Notes under the pieces: generated by a model
Told to the model about the DNA's origin: nothing
Seen by the model: the letters and a program-made list of their open reading frames with translations, nothing else
Database searches by the model: none
In this document: positions 9,888 to 14,371 of the stretch, piece after piece
Layout of the letters: every line of letters begins with the position of its first letter
Numbering within the stretch: position 1 is the first letter of the stretch
Translations under genes and position numbers: made by a program
DNA from: Spirogloea muscicola
Taxonomy: Eukaryota; Streptophyta; Zygnematophyceae; Spirogloeales; Spirogloeaceae
Direction: 5' to 3'
DNA length: 14,371 bases
Assembly: GCA_009602725.1 (NCBI GenBank)
Contig: WELB01000228.1
Location: 130,354 to 144,724 of the forward strand

Positions 9888-10660
9888 TCAGTACTTGACC
9901 CCGTGACTCATGCTGCGAGATGATTCTGAGCAGGCACACTGAATCTGTTGGTTCAATGAAAGTATCACAGCCTTTCCTAAGTGAAAGCTGACAAAGATGA
10001 CAGCCAGGAAGACAGCCGACCGTGCTGTACCTGCTACAGGAAGGGACTTCTCGACGTCCTCCTTGTCTGCGCTTGCTGCCGGGCCCTCCCAAGGTGGGCT
10101 CCCAGGGCAACGCCTGGCCAAGGTCACAGTGGAGCTCCCACGACTCTCACGGCTCATGCTCTGAAGTGCAGCTCCTTGCGCATCCTCACCAACTTTGCTC
10201 TGTGGCACTTCGGCGCCTTGAGTGAGCACAGCCACTGGCCTCCGCGCTCGGCGGCTACCCCGTCGCCGCCGCCACCGCCAAGTTCTGCGGCCGTCTTGCT
10301 CCTCGCCGCCGTCGCTTCCGCTCTCCGAGCTGGTCGCTGCTACAGCCACATCATCGGCCAGCGGTGGCAGTGCCGCCAGCGTCAGTGCCGCCGGCGTCGA
10401 ATCAGAGATGTGGCCACCATTAGCTGCGCTCAGCTTGTGGCCGCCAGCCCGCAGGGCTGGTGCCACGGCCTCCCTGCCATTCGGGTCTCGCTTCTTGACG
10501 ATGTTCTCCACCGAGGCTGAAGGCTTGCTCGAGCGCCCTTGTCCCTCATCACCATTGCCGCCGCCTCCTCCCTCCTCATCCTCCGCCCTCCTCTCCTCCT
10601 GCCTCCGCTGCCGACGCTTCTTCTTGCGCTCGGCGCCCGTGAGGAGCTTCATAGCTGCAA
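9888..10660 (-). other. Long basic, low-complexity C-terminal tail
   Basis: After helix 6 and the juxtamembrane [15 protein letters not shown] the frame becomes extremely basic ([15 protein letters not shown]), then acidic and Gly-rich, then Ser/Ala/Asp-rich, then basic again ([17 protein letters not shown]). This is a disordered linker or tail, on the cytosolic side if the topology is right. The last residues after EKSLPVA lie beyond a plausible donor at 10030 and may be intron read-through. Confidence 0.55.
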
Positions 10661-13600
10661 AGAGCTTCACTATGGGGCTCAAGAACATGCGCTGCACGTC
10701 CGCCGCCACCACGGCGGCGCCGATGCCCAGGATGGCGACAAGCGCCAGTGTGAGGTACAGGTTATCCCGAATCTCCTTGGTGACTGCTTCAGAGTCGTCG
10801 ACAATGGCAAACGTGTCACAGTCAGAGGAGTGGAAGGCGGCCTCCGGCGAGGAGGGGCAGGCGTAGCGTGAGTCGTCCACGCCCCCCAGCTCCGCGGCGC
10901 AGAGCGGCGACAGGACGGTGCCACCAGCAACTGGCTGCAGGGCTGTCACGTTGTTGACGCCAGGCGTGCTGCGGGGCGCAACGACGAACAGCCACCACTC
11001 CCGCAGGTACTCAAGCTTCTGCGGGCTGATGGTGGAGCGGCCACACGTGAGGGCTTCCACCTCGGACGCCTGCACGACGCGGCCGCCGACCTTGAGGTAG
11101 ACAAGGCTCTGGCCCTGCGTCTTCACATACGCGACGTAGAGAGAAAGGAAGCCGCCGACCGCCGCCGTCGAGTTTGCCGGCATTGTCGCGGCATACGCCA
11201 GTGCGCCGTCGTGCACCGAAGCCTCGCCCAGGCGGCACGGCAGGATGACGATCGCGAAGATGACGAGGAGCATGAGCATGAGGATAACGCGGCCCACGAT
11301 GAACTCGACGATCGCAATGCCTATCTGGCTGCCGGACGGCAGGAAGACTGACAGGAATTCCGTCAAGCCCACCGCAGCCACCGCTGCAGCATCACCACTC
11401 TCCACTCCCCCACCCTTGCCGCTGCCGCCCTCCCCGTCCTTGGCGCCAATGGCCTCCCGGTTCGGCGCCTGCGCTCCTACCTCGGCGACCATCTCATCCT
11501 CCTCGGAGCTCAGGCCAGAGTCGGAGAGCTCCAGGCGAAGGGGGACGACCAGCTTGATGGGCTTGGGCACACAGCGCCGGAAGACGCGCCACGCGTACTT
11601 GGCGCAGCGCTTGAAGAAGCGCAGCGTGTGCGGCACAACCTGGAACTGCTGCCCCAGCTGGCTGCCTGTGCGAGCCGCCCTGGCCAGCAACAACCACCAG
11701 AATGTAAGCAATTCGAGCCGTAGGAAGGGCAAGGGTGTGGAGCTATACAATCATCTTATCAGATTAACAACTTTAATGGGTAGAGGTTATTGATCACATT
11801 GGCAAAGATGAGACCCAAATTGCAAGAGGCAAGTCAAAGAGAGGCTCAAGTGGCAACATGCTCAAGGAGCACCAGAAGTAGAAAAGGCCCGTCCCGTAAC
11901 CTGCAGCTAAGCTCCGGGATGAGAGCATGAAGACCGAACCTTGCAGCTCGAGCAATGACGAGGATGCTGAAGTCGGCCTGACCGAGCCAGGTGGACCAGG
12001 ACACACGTGGCAGGATGGGCAGGTAGAAGAAGAGCCCCACAATGGCAATCACATCCATGAAGAATATGGTGGTAAATAGGTAGTTCCATCTCTTCACGAC
12101 AGCCAACCCCAGGATCTCCAGTAGGAAGATGAACATGCAAAAAATCGCCACGCCGCTATACGCAGCAGGAGCCACTGCAACGGTCAGAGCAAGCGGCAGG
12201 ATGCAATGGCGAGAGCAGAGCTGGAGCAGTGAGATTATGTCTGTTTATCTCAAACACCCTTCATCTCATGCTGAATCCAAGTTTTCTGAAGCAGAGCTAG
12301 TGGTACCAAGGAGATCAGTGTCAATGACGAAGCACGGTTGACCACGATGCCCATGAATCTGCCAGCAGATTGTGCATGCCCAACTTGAGAAGGCCTTTCA
12401 ACAGCAAGGTGGAGTTTGCGGGTTATGTTCTATCAGGGGAATGAAGTATGTCTGCACATAAGGTGTTCAAGCCTGGACCTCAGCACGGGGTCCCAATTCT
12501 TTGAGAGCTTGAGAAGTGCAATGTCCGAGCCGAAGAGCGTGAAGAGTGTGGCAAGCGTGAGGATGATGCCAAAGCCCATGGAGTTGAGGAGGCGTGCCAG
12601 GAAGCGCTGGTCTGTCTCCAGGATTGTGACCATGGTGCGGCAGTGCTCGCCGAGCACCCCATTGTCCACCGCAGTCAGCAGCACGCTGAATGTCCTGCGG
12701 CGGCAAAGTCAGACGGTGCGTGCAACTTAATGCTCTCGCGTAACATCTGAGAGCACTTGCAAAGCCTGTGAACCGTGATTTGTCAGTGTGTGGATCGCAC
12801 ACCCTAGACTCCACACTGCTTTCTGCAAGTTTGGCTTCAAAAAGAAAGAAAAGCTAAAGACGTGACCTATCCTGAGCTGAAAGCTAAAAGCCCAATCAAT
12901 ATGAACCTGTTATGTATGATTTAGCCCCTGAAATGTAACCCATCAGTTCTTGAACCTCCCATGGTGCAACCGGGGGGTCAAGCAACACCGTCTCAAGCTT
13001 ATTGTAAGCCGCAGCGGGCTTTGTAAAAGATTGAGTTGCTGTTGTCAGCCGGCATAGAGTGCACAACACTCTTAACAACAGTCTATTCCAATTTCAGTTG
13101 GTCAAGCCCAAAATCTCTCGACCTTCAATGGTTATCCTCTGATCAGCTGCAGTTGCTACAGTCAGCTGCATTGGTTAAATCGACTGGGGCCCAAGTGGCT
13201 GCTCTCAGAGAGATGACTGTCAGCTGCACTGATGCATAAGGATGAGCTTAAGGCATCGATCGTAGGGCGCAAGCCTTGGCGTGGTGCAGGGTGGCAGCAG
13301 ACCTGCGGCCCTGGTAGCCTTTGCCCTCGGCAATCTGCACCGTGATGCTCTTGCTGTACTCGCCCTGCTCAAAGTGCAGCTTCCCAGCCGCTGCAAAGTA
13401 GTCCTGCCCGGCCCTGCGTTTGTGGCGGCAGCGGCGGCCAGTCGTGGCAGGTGGCTGCACGTCAAGGCAGGCTCCTAGCCATGGGCTGCCAGCAGCGCCA
13501 GGATGGGCACAGTGAGGTGCCTGCCGAGTACCTTGCGCCACGTCCGTTCGCGGTTCTGTAGTGCACGGTGGCCTCGGCGGCGCCGCCGCCAGTACGCAGC

Positions 13601-14371
13601 ACGTTGATCTGGGGAAACACCGCAGGACCACCAGGGCATGCATCAAATCCACGAGGTTTCACGAGGCTTGAGACGGCCCTCTCACCGCGTGTGGGCATCG
13701 CTGAGATCGTCCCTCAACAAAGGACTTACGAGATGACAATATTTAATCATCTGTCAAATTCTCCATACACACTATGCTCCATAAGTAAGGAACTACGTCT
13801 GCTGACATCTGGTGCTCAGACATGAATCCCTGTACGTGAGCAAAACCAGATGCACAATCTACATTGGTAAGGACAATTGGTTGCGTTACTGACTAGGAGT
13901 ACACCAAACTCTCCCTTTGGTGCCACTACTGCGGTATAAGTAGAAGGAGTATTGTAACACCTTCAGTGTAAACTTAAGTGAAAGCGCCACCTGACGCCAC
14001 GTTTGGACGGTGCCAGGAAGCGTCTCGGCAATCGAGAGCCATGGCTGGTCGCTCGGCGATGGCAGCACCCACCTGGACGGTGGCGTCCTTGGCCTCGGCC
14101 ACGGAGCAGACGGTGGAAGCGACGGCGAAGACACCCTCGCCGTCCTCGGCAGGCCAGCCGCCGCCCGCGCCGACGCCGCGCAGCAGCCGCCGCCAGGCCT
14201 CATCCTCCCCCCGCCGGGCGCCGCCGGCGGAGAAGGCACCACCGCCGGCGTCCCAGCGGTCCTGCGTGGACGGCGACTCCAGGTGGTCGCCGCCGGAGCG
14301 CAGGAGGCGCGCGGAGCGCGCCAGGGACCGCCAGCGGTGGAGCCAACCGGACGCCGACGGCGGCGGCGAGA
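9888..14371 (-). CDS. Calx-beta / S1-S4-like multi-pass membrane protein, 5' partial
   Basis: Exons on the minus strand: 14371-14073, 13608-13532, 13413-13303, 12694-12479, 12155-11940, and 11679 to 9888 (stop TGA) or only to 10031 if a further intron is used. Every junction keeps phase. Product in order: Gly/Ala/Arg-rich segment; Calx-beta domain; membrane helices 1-3; an S4-like helix with RAARAAR; a Gly/Ala-rich cytosolic loop with an acidic SSEEDE; helix 5; an ectodomain of about 160 residues; helix 6; and a long basic and Gly/Ser-rich tail. Calx-beta domains are known from Na+/Ca2+ exchangers and integrin beta-4. The layout of helices resembles what I recall of protist membrane cyclases, but no class III cyclase catalytic domain is present here. 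A sensor or receptor role in the plasma or ciliary membrane is inference. Introns 12695-13302 and 13609-14072 hold nothing I can name. Confidence 0.78.
10761..11237 (-). other. Ectodomain between the last two membrane helices
   Basis: About 160 residues between helix 5 ([18 protein letters not shown], near 11238-11303) and helix 6 ([18 protein letters not shown], near 10704-10760). It has two N-glycosylation sequons (N-S-T and N-V-T) and at least four cysteines (in LTCGRS, PLCAAE, YACPSS, SDCDTF) that could form two disulfides. The text [11 protein letters not shown] and [11 protein letters not shown] looks like beta strands of a ligand-sensing fold. This supports an outside location; the ligand is unknown. 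Confidence 0.6.
11640..12590 (-). other. Four-helix S1-S4-like membrane module
   Basis: Helix 1 reads [16 protein letters not shown] and is followed by [16 protein letters not shown]. Helix 2 reads [18 protein letters not shown], helix 3 [19 protein letters not shown], and helix 4 begins [17 protein letters not shown] glutamate in helix 2 and an aspartate in helix 3 sit as in voltage-sensor domains, and helix 4 has Arg at every third residue. The module is coded by 12694-12479, 12155-11940 and the start of the last large exon. The helix 2 acceptor was placed after TATAG (exon starts 12155) because it restores phase; a CAG slightly upstream does not. Gating by voltage is inference only. Confidence 0.72.
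12610..14132 (-). other. Calx-beta domain (split over four exons)
   Basis: Joining the exons gives [20 protein letters not shown], then [43 protein letters not shown], and finally [18 protein letters not shown] ending near VTILETD. This follows the Calx-beta pattern: a first strand, a TVxYxTxxGxA-like turn, a DYxxxxGxLxFxxGExxKxIxVxI run, then the FxVxL...A.VTI end. Junctions 14073/13608 (phase 0), 13532/13413 (AG+G) and 13303/12694 (AG+G) all keep frame. In exchangers such domains bind Ca2+ through acidic loops; here few acidic residues are obvious at those places, so Ca2+ binding is uncertain. Confidence 0.85.

Noticed and set aside
10222-11793. Long plus-strand open frames opposite the membrane-protein exon
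   Set aside because: They are antisense shadows of a GC-rich exon, rich in Ser/Pro/Arg low complexity, while the minus strand shows membrane helices and splice-consistent domains.
13143-13228. Three TCAGCTGCA-type short repeats in the 12695-13302 intron
   Set aside because: The units are only 9-10 bases and palindromic in the core, so chance recurrence is likely; no larger repeat surrounds them.
1-14371. Bacterial-type features: operons, Shine-Dalgarno sites, CRISPR arrays, insertion sequences
   Set aside because: Genes are split by GT-AG introns, and no regularly spaced repeats or transposase-like frames were seen on either strand.

Overview
The window is eukaryotic nuclear DNA with intron-split genes. 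Exons are GC-rich, introns are mostly about 90-700 bp with GT-AG borders, and splice phases join cleanly at nearly every junction I tested. Degenerate TTTAGGG-type repeats in one intron, the GC-rich exons, and a Calx-beta/voltage-sensor-like membrane protein suggest a unicellular alga, most likely a green alga. That is an inference; no marker gene fixes the lineage.

Layout. (1) Positions 1-3377, plus strand: a six-exon adenine DNA glycosylase (MutY/MUTYH), truncated at its 5' end by the window edge. It has the catalytic Glu and Asp, the helix-hairpin-helix, the four-Cys Fe-S loop and the C-terminal NUDIX-like domain. (2) Positions 3378-4812: about 1.4 kb between convergent gene ends with no gene I can support. 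(3) Positions 4813-9800, minus strand: a gene of about 12 exons for a roughly 930-residue, mostly helical protein that I do not recognise. (4) Positions 9888-14371, minus strand, 5' end outside the window: a multi-pass membrane protein. In order it has a Calx-beta domain, a four-helix segment with an S4-like Arg-x-x-Arg-x-x-Arg helix, another membrane helix, a Cys-containing ectodomain with two N-glycosylation sequons, a last membrane helix, and a long basic low-complexity tail.

How they relate. MUTYH is a housekeeping base-excision-repair gene that converges on the minus-strand genes and shows no functional link to them. The two minus-strand loci are only 87 bp apart if separate. They can also be joined by a phase-compatible intron (donor after 10031, acceptor before 9823), so they could be one very large gene. 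The membrane part resembles what I recall of protist cyclase-type receptors with an S1-S4 module, but I found no class III cyclase catalytic domain in this window.

Most worth a second look: the architecture of the membrane protein and the one-gene-or-two question; an exon at 7407-7619 open in two frames with conflicting signals; telomere-like repeats inside MUTYH introns; and a composite direct/inverted repeat at 7671-7741. No rRNA, tRNA, CRISPR array or transposon was found.
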